NCBI GenBank assembly: GCA_009691915.1
Contig: SIAD01000004.1
Location: 95,808-159,807, forward strand
From: Phycisphaerales bacterium
GTDB taxonomy: Bacteria > Planctomycetota > Phycisphaerae > Phycisphaerales > SM1A02
Direction: 5' to 3'
Length of the DNA stretch: 64,000 bases
The first letter of the stretch is position 1. Each line of letters begins with the position of its first letter. Both the position numbers and the translations under genes were made by a program. Of the stretch, positions 1-9,167 are shown one piece after another. A model generated the notes under the pieces. It made no database searches. It was given only the letters and a program-made list of their open reading frames with translations, and was not told the DNA's origin.

Positions 1-1224
1 CGCGGGCTGCGCCTGATAGATGAACTTCGCGCTGGCCTCGAACGACGCGATCCGCGCACGCCGCCGAGTCTGCGCATCGCTGGGCGCGTCGAACGGCAGA
101 GCGATCGTGTAGGTGACGCTCGGTCCGGCCCCTGAGACGATCGCCTCCTGACCCAATTGCTCCGCGAGAGCTTTGTCTGCCGTCGCGACCCGATCCCTCG
201 GATCTGACTTCTCAAGCGCGTCGACTTCAAACACCGTCGTCATGCCGCTGGGAATCTGTTCGGACGGGCTTCTCGCGACAGTGGGAGTGATCAGATCGAC
301 GAACCACGGTCGAATCGACGGCGGGCTGGCCGCGCGCGAAGGCCGCGCGGTCGAGAGCGAGAGTCGGACCCCGTCCCATGATTCCCCCGATGCCTGCACG
401 ACCATCGCGTCGACCTCGATGTTCATCGATTTCTTGTCGGGCGATGCGCGCATGGAATAGACGGGCTCCCAGCGAGCACCAGTGACGAGATAGGAGACGC
501 GGAGGGTGATGGTGCCGGGCTCGGTCACTGCCAACAGCACCTCGGCCGCCTGCGCCGAGCCGGTCGCGGCGCCCAACGCCGTGCGGCGCGCTTCGAGCGC
601 GGCGAGCGCACTTCGCTGCGCGTCGAGGCGGCTCGTGGCCGTCCGGAGCGTCGTCTGGATCCGCTCCCGTTGCGTGCCAATCCACTTCAGCTGAGCATCG
701 ATGGCGGCAAGTTCGAGCCTCGGCGTCCCGGCATCGCTTGACGCATCACTAGCGGCCCGTACACCAACCGACGCGACGAATGCGCCATCCGCAACGAGGC
801 CCGCGATGACGGCATTGGTCGCTCCCGCCGCTTCCTCGGCCGCGCGGATCTCGTCCGCGAGCGCGAGGGCTTCCGGCGAGGCGCTCGCATCGGGGGTACG
901 CCGCTGCGTGTAATCAACCGAGAGAATCGTGCCCGCGCTCGACTTGGCTTCAAGAGTGTCCGACTCGATGGAGGCAGGAAGGCCGTCAAATCGCAACTTC
1001 CAGAACCCCGCAGTGAGTTCGACCGAGGCGACCCGGGTCACTGAGGCACGGCCCTGATAGAGCACGACTGAGTCGATTCGCGATACGAGTTCCCTCTCGA
1101 TTGGCGCGTCGGGCCGTCGAGACGGGTTCGTGACCGAGGGTGCTCCCTGCGGGCTCGCCGAGGTCGCGGCACTCGCCAGCGAGAGCACCGCGAAAGCCAG
1201 TGTCACATGCGGTCGCTGGGGCAT
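1..1224 (-). CDS. MuiA-family protein (DUF4140/DUF4139), partial, C-terminus outside window
   Basis: This is the first 408 codons of a secreted protein that runs off the left edge in frame. It starts MPQRPHVTLAFAVLSLASAA, a signal peptide with a likely cut after ATSA. The following region (VVLYQGRASVTRVASVELTAG) is the DUF4140 head of the mucoidy-inhibitor MuiA family. A coiled-coil of about 60 residues comes next (AAIDAQLKWIGTQRERIQTT), then the beginning of the DUF4139 beta-rich domain (TLRVSYLVTGARWEPVYSMR). The biochemical role of the family is not established; in E. coli the gene was linked to suppression of mucoid growth. The ATG at 1224 overlaps the TGA of the upstream glutamate dehydrogenase by one base (TGATG), so translation is probably coupled, although no functional link is obvious. 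Confidence 0.8.
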   Translation of the reverse strand, partial: MPQRPHVTLAFAVLSLASAATSASPQGAPSVTNPSRRPDAPIERELVSRIDSVVLYQGRASVTRVASVELTAGFWKLRFDGLPASIESDTLEAKSSAGTILSVDYTQRRTPDASASPEALALADEIRAAEEAAGATNAVIAGLVADGAFVASVGVRAASDASSDAGTPRLELAAIDAQLKWIGTQRERIQTTLRTATSRLDAQRSALAALEARRTALGAATGSAQAAEVLLAVTEPGTITLRVSYLVTGARWEPVYSMRASPDKKSMNIEVDAMVVQASGESWDGVRLSLSTARPSRAASPPSIRPWFVDLITPTVARSPSEQIPSGMTTVFEVDALEKSDPRDRVATADKALAEQLGQEAIVSGAGPSVTYTIALPFDAPSDAQTRRRARIASFEASAKFIYQAQPA

Positions 1225-4175
1225 CAGTCAACCTCCAGCAGTGCTGCGCGGGTCCCGGAGCGCTCGAGCAGGGCCGCGATGCGCTCTCCGTGGCGCAGGT
1301 CGCTGGCGCGAACCTCTCCGATCAAGCCCCGGAGCTCGCGATCCTTCTTCAGATAGTTGAGGGCAATCTGCGCCACCGCTGCGGACTCCATCGACGCGAA
1401 GAAGTCGATCCCCTCGCGATAGACGATCCGGCTGGCCACGCTCTTCGCGACCACCCAGTCGAGGTACGCCGCGGGCAGTTCAGTGAAGATCCGTTCACCC
1501 ACGGTGGCGGATAGTTCCCGAGGAAGGTGTTCGAGGATCACTTCTCGGTAGAGCTGCGATTCCTGTGCGTTCCACGAGGCCGCTGCGGGCTGCATCGCGT
1601 CGGCGGCGGCGTTGATGGCGCGCGAGAGGCGGGTCGAGAGCTCGGGCAACGGCACCGAGGGATGGCGTCTCGCCTCGCCGAGCAGCACGACCGCTTCGTC
1701 CCGCGCTGCCTTACGGAGTTTCTCAAGAACCTGGGCCACGAATGTCGGTTTGATCCTGAGGAACTCCGCCTCGGTGAGGAGCATGCTCGAGGCGATCTCG
1801 AAGCTCGAGCACATGACGCCGCACTTGTTGGCGCTCGAGTCCTTGATGATCAACACGCCGACCCTCGACAGTTCGGTACGCGCTTCGGGAGTGAGGAACA
1901 GATTCGCCCCCTCCACGATGAGGGGGCTCGATGGCGTCCCATCGGCAGTGAGAAACTCGCGCCAGTTGCGCGAGTTGATCGTCGCAGGCCGTCCGCCGCC
2001 GGGAATGAAGGCGTCGGCGACCAGCCGATTGTGCAGCGTGTTTCGCAGCTGAACACCCTCAGGGTGGTCGGCCCTGACGATGCGCCCACGCAGGCTGAGC
2101 TTTGTGGCATCGAACTGGGCAATCGGCAGCCCGGCGTGGAACAGGCGAATGAGTTCCGTGTGGCTGAGCCCCTCGGGATCTTCCCCCACGCCGCTTCCGT
2201 CGGCCACGCCGACGATCCGCGCGTTTGCACCATAGTCGCGGTTGAGGATGCACATCATGTTGCCTGCGACATCCCCATCGGGTCCGCCGGTGATCTTGAC
2301 AGTGAATGGCCTTCGCGTGGGGTCGATCTCCTGCGCCGAAAGCGCGATCCTGAGGAAGACATTCACTCCTTCGCTGGTGACCCCGTACTCCTTGTGATTG
2401 ATCCCGCCGTTGGGCTTGGAACTCATGAAGGCATTGGCCAGCGGGTAGCCACGGAATGCCGCGCGCTCGACGATCCACTCGATGTGCTCCGGAGTGATGT
2501 TCTCGTCCGGACCGAGGAAGATGAACTCGCGCGTCCCCAGCCGGTCGACCACTCTGGAAAGCGTCGACTCCTCGGGAGTGATGAGGTCGAGGATCCCGTC
2601 CACGAACGCCTTGACCGAGCGATTGGTCTCGGCCGGTGGCTCCAGGATGATCGCCGCCTTGGCCCCGCCTTCGGGGATGTCCTTGTTCTTGAGTTGCTGC
2701 GCTGAGGCCAGACCGTACGCCTCGTCGTACAATCGCTCGGACTCGCGCTCGTAGAGGGCTGGTGTTTGCGGCTTCACGACACGGAGTCCGCCTCGCGCGA
2801 TTTCCTTGAAGCGCACATGGAATCCATGGAACCCCCGGCCTTGGACGAAATACAGGCCATAAGGGACTTCGGGGCGCGAGGGGCCGTGCAGCAGCGCACC
2901 ATCGAGCCGTAGCGCGAACGAGAATCGCTTGGCGACGAAAAAGTTCGTCCGGCGAACGGCGGCAATTGCCTTCAGAAGCGCGTGGAAAATGGTCGCAACA
3001 TCGTCGCTCTCATTGAGGGCATCGATGTCCGCGCCGAGTGACGCGAGGGACTCCTCGAAGGCGACATCGCTGAGAAGTGTTCGCGGGTTGAACCGAGCCG
3101 CGAAGAGGTCGATCGCCTGCTGGGAGATGGACAACCGCGAGAGCAGTGCGCCAACCACTCGGTCGCGGCTGAATGCCAACGCGTTGGTGGGGACGAGCAT
3201 CGCCCGGACGAGATCGGCGAACGCCAGCAGGGCTTCGCATTGGCTGAGCGAGAGGCTCGGTTTCTCGACGAGCGTCTCGAGAACCCTGAAGTCAAGCCAC
3301 TTGATCCGTTCAAGTTCGTGACACAGCGCAGGCCAGCGCGGATCACTCGCGGAGATCGCGGTCTGATCGACCCACTGCACTAGGAAGCCAAGGAAAGTCA
3401 CAGACCCGTGGGGGGGATCCTGCGCGAGGTCGAGGTGCGCTCGCACGATGTTGACGCCATGCCGGGTTAGTACGCGTGCCGCTCTCTCGAGCATCGTCCT
3501 CGTTCTCGCATTTGAAACGGCGATAGTGATGCGGCTGGTTGAGGGGTCTCTCTCGCCCTCAAGTTCGACATGCGCGGCCTCGGTTCCGCTGACGAGACGG
3601 AACTGGGAGTAGTGTCGGCAGAGACGCAGAGGGGTGACGGTTGTCAGGTACGAGGCGGAGCAGCCATCGAAGTAGGCGCGCAGTCCCGCCTCGGGGCAGT
3701 CGGGAGCGGCCGTGCGCGCGTAGGCGATCGCGTTCTCCGCCTTCGCGACTTGGGCGGGGTTCCGGTGGTCGTATGGTTCGCTGTCGCCGAACTCGAATGT
3801 GTCGATGACCAGCGAACCATCCCGCGACGTGTGGATCTTGGCGGAACGCAGCGACGCATCCAGCGGCAGGGCTCCCACGATCTCGGCGAGGACCCCGGCG
3901 CGGTTGCCAGCCCGGATGGCCGTGATCGACTGCCCGTCGGTGCCTTTGATCAGAACATCGAGCGGGCGTCCGGATGTCCGCGCCGCGAGGATCGATCTCA
4001 GGTGCGACCGCTGGTCATCCGGCGAAGTGTCTTGGAAGTACATCGCGGGCATGTTGTCGAGGAACCACGGCACCACACTGGAGGCGGTCTCACGGAACTC
4101 CGCGGCGAGGAGGTCGAGGAGGTCCGGCGTTGCCCCATGAGCGGCGCCCAAGGGAGTTGATCGAAGCGAACTCAT
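1224..4175 (-). CDS. large NAD-dependent glutamate dehydrogenase
   Basis: A 983-residue enzyme predicted to oxidise glutamate to 2-oxoglutarate and ammonia with NAD. The N-terminal 300 residues contain ACT-like regulatory stretches (AIRAGNRAGVLAEIVGALP; a second near MLERAARVLTRHGVNIVRA). The catalytic Glu/Leu/Phe/Val dehydrogenase part has the glycine-rich substrate loop with its lysine (KNKDIPEGGAKAA), the motif SKPNGGINHKEYGVTSEG, and a Rossmann coenzyme segment (ITGGPDGDVAGN). The length is close to the approximately 115-kDa class rather than the approximately 180-kDa bacterial class or the 50-kDa hexameric enzymes. It starts at ATG 4175, 45 bp from the divergent ribF, and its stop is fused to the start of the muiA-type gene. 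The exact subclass is less certain than the family. Confidence 0.88.
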   Translation of the reverse strand: MSSLRSTPLGAAHGATPDLLDLLAAEFRETASSVVPWFLDNMPAMYFQDTSPDDQRSHLRSILAARTSGRPLDVLIKGTDGQSITAIRAGNRAGVLAEIVGALPLDASLRSAKIHTSRDGSLVIDTFEFGDSEPYDHRNPAQVAKAENAIAYARTAAPDCPEAGLRAYFDGCSASYLTTVTPLRLCRHYSQFRLVSGTEAAHVELEGERDPSTSRITIAVSNARTRTMLERAARVLTRHGVNIVRAHLDLAQDPPHGSVTFLGFLVQWVDQTAISASDPRWPALCHELERIKWLDFRVLETLVEKPSLSLSQCEALLAFADLVRAMLVPTNALAFSRDRVVGALLSRLSISQQAIDLFAARFNPRTLLSDVAFEESLASLGADIDALNESDDVATIFHALLKAIAAVRRTNFFVAKRFSFALRLDGALLHGPSRPEVPYGLYFVQGRGFHGFHVRFKEIARGGLRVVKPQTPALYERESERLYDEAYGLASAQQLKNKDIPEGGAKAAIILEPPAETNRSVKAFVDGILDLITPEESTLSRVVDRLGTREFIFLGPDENITPEHIEWIVERAAFRGYPLANAFMSSKPNGGINHKEYGVTSEGVNVFLRIALSAQEIDPTRRPFTVKITGGPDGDVAGNMMCILNRDYGANARIVGVADGSGVGEDPEGLSHTELIRLFHAGLPIAQFDATKLSLRGRIVRADHPEGVQLRNTLHNRLVADAFIPGGGRPATINSRNWREFLTADGTPSSPLIVEGANLFLTPEARTELSRVGVLIIKDSSANKCGVMCSSFEIASSMLLTEAEFLRIKPTFVAQVLEKLRKAARDEAVVLLGEARRHPSVPLPELSTRLSRAINAAADAMQPAAASWNAQESQLYREVILEHLPRELSATVGERIFTELPAAYLDWVVAKSVASRIVYREGIDFFASMESAAVAQIALNYLKKDRELRGLIGEVRASDLRHGERIAALLERSGTRAALLEVD

Positions 4176-4220
4176 CCCGTAAAACTACCCGTTCGCGTGC
4201 CGTCCATGCGGAGCCCTGAA

Positions 4221-5099
4221 ATGACAACCGTCACCATCGGAAACTTCGACGGAGTTCACATTGGGCATCAGGCGCTTCTGCGGCGCGCCACGGAGGTTGC
4301 GAATGGGGGAGAAATCGTCGCTGTGACCTTCGATTTGCACCCCGCGGGCATCCTGCGGGGGGTTGCCCCTGGGGAATTGATCCCCTTGGCCCAGCGGAAA
4401 CTGCGGCTCCGTGAGGCGGGGGCGACCCGCATCGAGATCCTCCACGCGACGAAGGAACTTCTGGCGCTTGAACCCGAAGACTTCGTGAACTGGCTTCGAA
4501 CGCGGATCAAGTTCACGACGGTCGTCGAAGGGGCGGACTTCCGCTTCGGCCGCGATCGCAGCGGCGGCGTTGCAACCCTTGAGCGGCTCGGCCAGCATCT
4601 GGGCTTTGAGGCGATCAAAGTCGATGAGGTCGAGGTCGCCCTGACTGATGGACATGTGGCGCGTGTGCGGAGCTCGACGATTCGCTGGCTGCTCTCCCAG
4701 GGACGGGTCGCGGACGCCGCCCGGATGCTCGGCCGTCCTCATCGTGTGTCGGGGATCGTCGTCGAAGGGATGCGCCGTGGGACCGTCATCGGATTCCCGA
4801 CGGCGAACATCGATGCACCGGGTGCGCTTCTTCCAGCCGACGGCGTGTATGCCGTGAGGGTCCACCTCGGCGACGGACGATCATGGCTCGGCGCCGCGAG
4901 TGTCGGCACGAACCCGACATTCGGCTCGGCGCCGCGCACGCTTGAAGTTCATCTTCTTGGGGCGCCCGAGGGCACGGATCTCTACGGCGCGCTCCTCAGC
5001 GTCGAGTTCACTGCATGGATTCGCGAAATGCTGGCGTTCGACTCGGTCGAACGGCTGGTCATCCAGATGCGGCGCGATTGCGATATGGTTGGCGCATGA
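4221..5099 (+). CDS. ribF: bifunctional riboflavin kinase / FAD synthetase RibF
   Basis: A cytosolic two-domain enzyme that makes FMN from riboflavin and then FAD. The N-terminal nucleotidyltransferase domain (about residues 1-175) has TIGNFDGVHIGHQALL and VTFDLHP. The C-terminal flavokinase domain starts near GRPHRVSGIVVEGMRRGTVI and contains GFPTANI, where the conserved PTAN loop binds Mg-ATP. I place the start at ATG 4221, giving 292 residues, because GGAG lies about 7 bases upstream and the protein then begins directly with the nucleotide-binding strand; GTG 4197 and ATG 4206 are in-frame alternatives. Its TGA overlaps the ATG of nrnA by four bases. A ribF-nrnA association resembles the rbfA-nrnA-truB-ribF cluster of other bacteria, with the other members missing here. 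Confidence 0.95.
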   Translation: MTTVTIGNFDGVHIGHQALLRRATEVANGGEIVAVTFDLHPAGILRGVAPGELIPLAQRKLRLREAGATRIEILHATKELLALEPEDFVNWLRTRIKFTTVVEGADFRFGRDRSGGVATLERLGQHLGFEAIKVDEVEVALTDGHVARVRSSTIRWLLSQGRVADAARMLGRPHRVSGIVVEGMRRGTVIGFPTANIDAPGALLPADGVYAVRVHLGDGRSWLGAASVGTNPTFGSAPRTLEVHLLGAPEGTDLYGALLSVEFTAWIREMLAFDSVERLVIQMRRDCDMVGA

Positions 5100-6133
5100 G
5101 CGAGTACCGATCGACCTGCGACCTCGGCGAGTTGGCACAGCGGGTGAAACTCGCGCGATCCGTCGCGGTGGTGAGCCACTCGCGCCCCGACGGCGACGCG
5201 GCGGGATCGATCCTCGCCGTGTCGCGCGCCTTACGGCTGCTGGGAACGCGGGTCGATGCGATATTCACGGGGGCGGTCGATCCCAACATTCTCGCGCTGG
5301 CCGAGGCGGGGGAAGTACGGCTCGACACGGCGGGGCCGATCGATCCGCTGGTCGAACTCGCCATCGTTGTGGACACCGGGTCTCAGAGCCAGTTGGAGCC
5401 GCTGGATGTCTGGCTCCGTGGCATGGGTGATCGGGTCCTGGGGATCGACCATCACGCGCGCGGCGAAGACATCGCGAGGCACCGTGTCGTCGACACGAGC
5501 GCGGCTTCCACTACGCAGATTGTGACGAGGCTCATGGACCTCCTAGGTGTCGATGTTCGTAGCGCCGGTCCCGGGTGCCGCCGCACGATTGCTGAGGCGT
5601 TGTTTGTCGGACTGGCCACAGATACTGGATGGTTCCGCTATCAAAGCGCCGATGCCGCAGTGTTTGCCCTGGCGTCGCGGCTGCTTGACGCGGGGGTTGA
5701 CCGCATCGCGCTCTACCAGGCGCTTGAGGAAAATGGGCGCGTGCCGAGGCTCGCCGCGACGGCGAGGGCGCTCGCATCGATCACCCATCATGCGGGCGGG
5801 CGGGCGATCCTGATGTCGCTCTCTCCCGCAGACTTTGCCGCCACGGAGGCCACCTCGGACGATGTCGGAGGTGTCGTCAACATTCCGCTCGAGATCGGCA
5901 GTGTCGGACTCTCTGTGCTCTTGACGGAGACGAAGCCGGGAGTGACTAAGGCCAGCTTCCGCAGCAAGAGCCGCCCTGATGGAACGCCGTGGCTCAATGT
6001 CAGCGATTTTGCCAGCAAATTCGGCGGCGGCGGGCACGCCCTGGCGGCGGGGGCGCGGTTTGCGTGCGCCATCGACGAAGCGCGGACCCGTGTCGCCGAC
6101 GCCATCGCGCGCGACGAGGGGTTGCTCCTGTGA
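5096..6133 (+). CDS. nrnA: DHH-DHHA1 phosphoesterase, NrnA-type oligoribonuclease/pAp phosphatase
   Basis: Predicted to degrade nanoRNAs and possibly 3'-phosphoadenosine 5'-phosphate. The 345-residue protein has the Mn-binding DHH motifs in order: SHSRPDGDAAGSI near residue 25, IVVDTGS, IDHHARGED, and DTGWFRYQS. The DHHA1 domain at the end carries the glycine-rich GGGGHALAAG that contacts substrate. The start at 5096 is set by the ATGA overlap with ribF; a longer in-frame reading from 5015 would run through the ribF 3' end and adds no conserved sequence. The stop overlaps the GTG of the following HMA lipoprotein gene, so the three genes probably form one operon. Confidence 0.92.
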   Translation: MSEYRSTCDLGELAQRVKLARSVAVVSHSRPDGDAAGSILAVSRALRLLGTRVDAIFTGAVDPNILALAEAGEVRLDTAGPIDPLVELAIVVDTGSQSQLEPLDVWLRGMGDRVLGIDHHARGEDIARHRVVDTSAASTTQIVTRLMDLLGVDVRSAGPGCRRTIAEALFVGLATDTGWFRYQSADAAVFALASRLLDAGVDRIALYQALEENGRVPRLAATARALASITHHAGGRAILMSLSPADFAATEATSDDVGGVVNIPLEIGSVGLSVLLTETKPGVTKASFRSKSRPDGTPWLNVSDFASKFGGGGHALAAGARFACAIDEARTRVADAIARDEGLLL

Positions 6134-6441
6134 ACTCGGCCATCCCCTGGACCGCGCAGGCGCGCCACCTTGCTCTGGCCATGTTCCTTGCGATTCCTGC
6201 CTGTGATCCTCCGCCGCGGGAGTCCGTCACGCTCAAGTTCGATGTTGAGGGGATGCACTGCAAGGGGTGCGTCGAGGCGATCGACACCGAGGTCCGCGAA
6301 GTCGAAGGAGTGCGCGGTGTTCGAGTGTCCCTCGAAGAGCACTGCGCAGTTGTAGAAACTGATGGCGCGTCGCGCACGGCGGCGATCGAGTCGGCAATCC
6401 GCAGCCTCGGCTACACCGTCCGGCCGATTCCTGAGAGCTAG
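6130..6441 (+). CDS. secreted heavy-metal-associated (HMA) domain lipoprotein
   Basis: A 103-residue protein. Its N-terminus (VNSAIPWTAQARHLALAMFL) is a signal sequence ending in the lipobox-like IPAC, so the mature protein is probably a lipid-anchored periplasmic protein beginning at that Cys. The rest is one HMA fold of about 65 residues with the metal site GMHCKGC and the usual ending GYTVRPIPES. HMA proteins carry Cu(I), Hg(II) or similar soft metals; MerP is the classic periplasmic member. GTG 6130 overlaps the nrnA stop. Its own TAG shares the CTAG at 6438-6441 with the stop of the converging RND gene. No metal ATPase or regulator is adjacent, so the metal and partner are unknown. Confidence 0.8.
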   Translation: MNSAIPWTAQARHLALAMFLAIPACDPPPRESVTLKFDVEGMHCKGCVEAIDTEVREVEGVRGVRVSLEEHCAVVETDGASRTAAIESAIRSLGYTVRPIPES

Positions 6442-9167
6442 ACACGCGCCGGTGGCGGCGCCCTGAGCCCCATCAGTCGCGGATAACGGTGGAGGAGCGC
6501 CGGGAGGAGTATCACGCTGGAGACGATGGTCGCCGCCGTCCCGAGGAGGATCAGCCACCCGAGGCTCCGAAGCCCCTGATGCGACGCGAAGAGCAGCGTT
6601 CCGAATCCGATCGCCGTCGTGGCGGCGCTCACGATGACCGCTCTCGTTGTCCAACCAAGCGCGCGAGGGTTGCCGGTCTCGCGCGCCCGATGCATGAGAT
6701 GGACGCTTGAGTCGATGCCGAAGCCCATCAGCATGGGGATTCCGAAGAAGTTGGCGAGATTCAGCGTGATCCCAAGGAGCGACATGATCCCGAGGGTCCA
6801 CGCAAGCGCCACCAGGAGTGACACGACGCAGGTTGCGGTGGCCGCAATCGAACGGAAGTCAAGCCAGACGATGGCCGCCACAGCGAGCAGCGAGAGCGTC
6901 GACATCAGGATGAACGCGCTGCGCATGTCGATCAGCGACTCGTAGACGGTGATCGGAACACCCGTGGCATGCGCCGAGACAGCGCGGATCGCGGCGACGA
7001 ACTGACTGAGAGGCGAGAACTCCCAGATGTCTTCGCGCGGCATCATCGAGACGAACATCCCTCCATCAAGTGAGACAAGGCGTGGGGCCAGTGCCGCAGG
7101 AAGACTCTCCCGAAGCGAGAGGCGCGATCCCTCGCCGATGGCGGTGAGCGCTGCAGCTGTCGTCAGTACCGCCCGTTCCGACCCTTGTGCGGCGGCGGCA
7201 GCAGTGCGCGGATCCGAAAGCGCGCCCGAGAGAGTCGTGAGCTGCTGGGCGATCCCACGCAGCGTTTCCATGTCCGCCTTGGACGCAGTCATCCACGCCA
7301 GTGCGGTCATCGTGTTCAGCTTCGCCGCAAGCGGTTCAATCACTGCGGCGGAGAGTGGCGGCGCGATGGCACTCGGTGAGAGTTGGGGACTCGACGAGTG
7401 ACCAAAGGCTGGAACGAGCGCCTCGGCGAGCTCCGCCCTCAACGCCACCCGCCGAGGCGTGTCGGCGCGAACGAGGTCGAGAACGCTGCGGACTTGTTCG
7501 ATGGCAGGCTGTTGTCTCGCGCGCTCGGAGATCTCCAGGACCTCTTCTTCGCTGCGCGCGATGACACCAGCGAACCACGACGCGCTCACCGAGTCTTCAA
7601 GGATGCGATTCTCCCACGCCACCGACGGCAGGCCATCAGCCTGCATGTGGAGGAGGTTGCTCTCGAATCGCAGGGCCGGGATGAGCGCTCCGAGAAGTCC
7701 GATCGCGCCCGCGCACCCGGCGAGTGTCCAGCCGGAGTGGAGGCGCGCTGCGCGTGATGGCGGCGCGCCGCAGGGTGCAGTGCTATCCATCTCCGCACGA
7801 CGATCCTCGGCGTGGCGTCGCGCGGCGTGGGCGCCGCCGCGCCGGGCACGCCAGCGGTCGTAGATCAGAATCGACGCTGGGAGTGCCGTCGTCATGACGG
7901 CTGCACAGATCAAGAGTCCAGTCCCGGCGATGACCCCAAGCTCGATGAGCCCGCCGAAATCCGTGAACACTGCGGTGAAAAACACTGCGGCGCTCGTCAG
8001 GGCTCCGGTCCAGATCGGGAGCGTGTTAGTCACAATTGCTCCCACGAGGGCGCGCTCCGGGTTCATGCGCTCCTTGAACTCGGTGTACCGCGCGACGAGA
8101 TGAATCCCGTAGTCGATTCCGGCGCTGACGAGGACCAGCATGAATACAAGGCTCAGGAGATTTAGACGACCGACAAGAATCGCCGCAGCTCCATAGGTGC
8201 ATGCAAACCCAAGGCCGAGCGACAGGGTCGCCAAGAGCGCCGGGGCGGCACTCCGAAGGAGCCAGACGGTCAGAAGCGCGATGATGATTGCAGCGGCGAG
8301 GGTTCCACGCATCATGTCGCGGTTGCTCGTCGCCAGTTCGTCGGCCTGCAGGACTGGCTTGCCCGTGAGCCCAATCTCGACTCGTGGATGGTGTGGTGCG
8401 ACCTCGTCGATGACTCCGCGGATCGCCCTCAGCGACTCGTCGATCGTCTCAAACGCCCCGAAGTCCTTGTCGGGAAGGATCTCGACGAAGTACATGAGAC
8501 CGCTGGACGATTCGAGATACTTCGGTGAGAGGGGAGTGTTCAGCGACCCGCGTTCATCGTCTCCCGGCAAAAGTGACTCCAACTGAAAGATCGCCGCGGC
8601 GCCCGCTCGCTCGCGCGCGGCCGCGTCCATCGAGAGCCCGTCGCGGAGAAGGCGGTCGAGCGTGTTCGCCGCGGCGGTGGCGACAGAGACGGCGGAGGCA
8701 TCGGATCCAAATGGAGCGAAGCCGTCCTTCGCCCCGGCGAGCTCCTCCAGTTCGCTGGTCGCAAGTGCGCGCGGCGCCATCCGCCACTGCTCACTCGCCG
8801 AGATTGTGGCGTGAACTTCCCGCAGCGAGGCGATGCTCGCGAGCCGCGGTGCAAGTTCATCAACCGTCGCGCGCGCCGCGGCGGAGTTGCCTTTCGAGTC
8901 GACGGCGACATACAGGTACTCAAGGTCGCCGAATTCGGCGAGAAACGCCTGGTACTCCTTCATGAACGGCCGATCGCTCCGGATGAGCGAGTCGGTGTTG
9001 GCGTCAAGCGTGAGGCGCTGAACCGCGATCCAGCCAAGCAGCGCGGAGATCAGAAGCGTCGAGGCAAGAAAGACCCACGGGCGTGAGCCCACGAGGCGCG
9101 CGTAGGCCGCGAGGCCGGGGCGGGCATGCATGGCGGCATCGAGGTCATCCGGGTCGTCGCTACGCAT
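6438..9167 (-). CDS. RND-superfamily (MMPL-type) transporter
   Basis: A 909-residue inner-membrane exporter with the duplicated layout of the family: one TM helix near the N-terminus (PWVFLASTLLISALLGWIAV), a large periplasmic loop (FLAEFGDLEYLYVAVDSKGN), a block of five helices (AAAIIIALLTVWLLRSAAPA onward), then a second half with the same plan ending at residue 909. Conserved GIDYGIHLVARYTEF and GIDSSVHLMHRARE are the paired TM4 motifs of MMPL/HpnN-like transporters, which typically move lipids or hydrophobic compounds. I chose ATG 9167 because it overlaps the aminotransferase stop by 8 bp and avoids the non-conserved, Arg-rich N-terminal extension of the longer frame up to 9347. Substrate unknown; the coupling suggests a product of, or lipid modified by, the aminotransferase. 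Confidence 0.88.
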   Translation of the reverse strand: MRSDDPDDLDAAMHARPGLAAYARLVGSRPWVFLASTLLISALLGWIAVQRLTLDANTDSLIRSDRPFMKEYQAFLAEFGDLEYLYVAVDSKGNSAAARATVDELAPRLASIASLREVHATISASEQWRMAPRALATSELEELAGAKDGFAPFGSDASAVSVATAAANTLDRLLRDGLSMDAAARERAGAAAIFQLESLLPGDDERGSLNTPLSPKYLESSSGLMYFVEILPDKDFGAFETIDESLRAIRGVIDEVAPHHPRVEIGLTGKPVLQADELATSNRDMMRGTLAAAIIIALLTVWLLRSAAPALLATLSLGLGFACTYGAAAILVGRLNLLSLVFMLVLVSAGIDYGIHLVARYTEFKERMNPERALVGAIVTNTLPIWTGALTSAAVFFTAVFTDFGGLIELGVIAGTGLLICAAVMTTALPASILIYDRWRARRGGAHAARRHAEDRRAEMDSTAPCGAPPSRAARLHSGWTLAGCAGAIGLLGALIPALRFESNLLHMQADGLPSVAWENRILEDSVSASWFAGVIARSEEEVLEISERARQQPAIEQVRSVLDLVRADTPRRVALRAELAEALVPAFGHSSSPQLSPSAIAPPLSAAVIEPLAAKLNTMTALAWMTASKADMETLRGIAQQLTTLSGALSDPRTAAAAAQGSERAVLTTAAALTAIGEGSRLSLRESLPAALAPRLVSLDGGMFVSMMPREDIWEFSPLSQFVAAIRAVSAHATGVPITVYESLIDMRSAFILMSTLSLLAVAAIVWLDFRSIAATATCVVSLLVALAWTLGIMSLLGITLNLANFFGIPMLMGFGIDSSVHLMHRARETGNPRALGWTTRAVIVSAATTAIGFGTLLFASHQGLRSLGWLILLGTAATIVSSVILLPALLHRYPRLMGLRAPPPARV

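Noticed and set aside
1527..2705. Long open frame (392 codons) on the + strand inside the glutamate dehydrogenase gene
   Set aside because: It is Arg/Gly/His-rich, lacks any domain, and is the reverse-complement frame of a strongly conserved enzyme. Such antisense frames are expected in GC-rich DNA with few stops.
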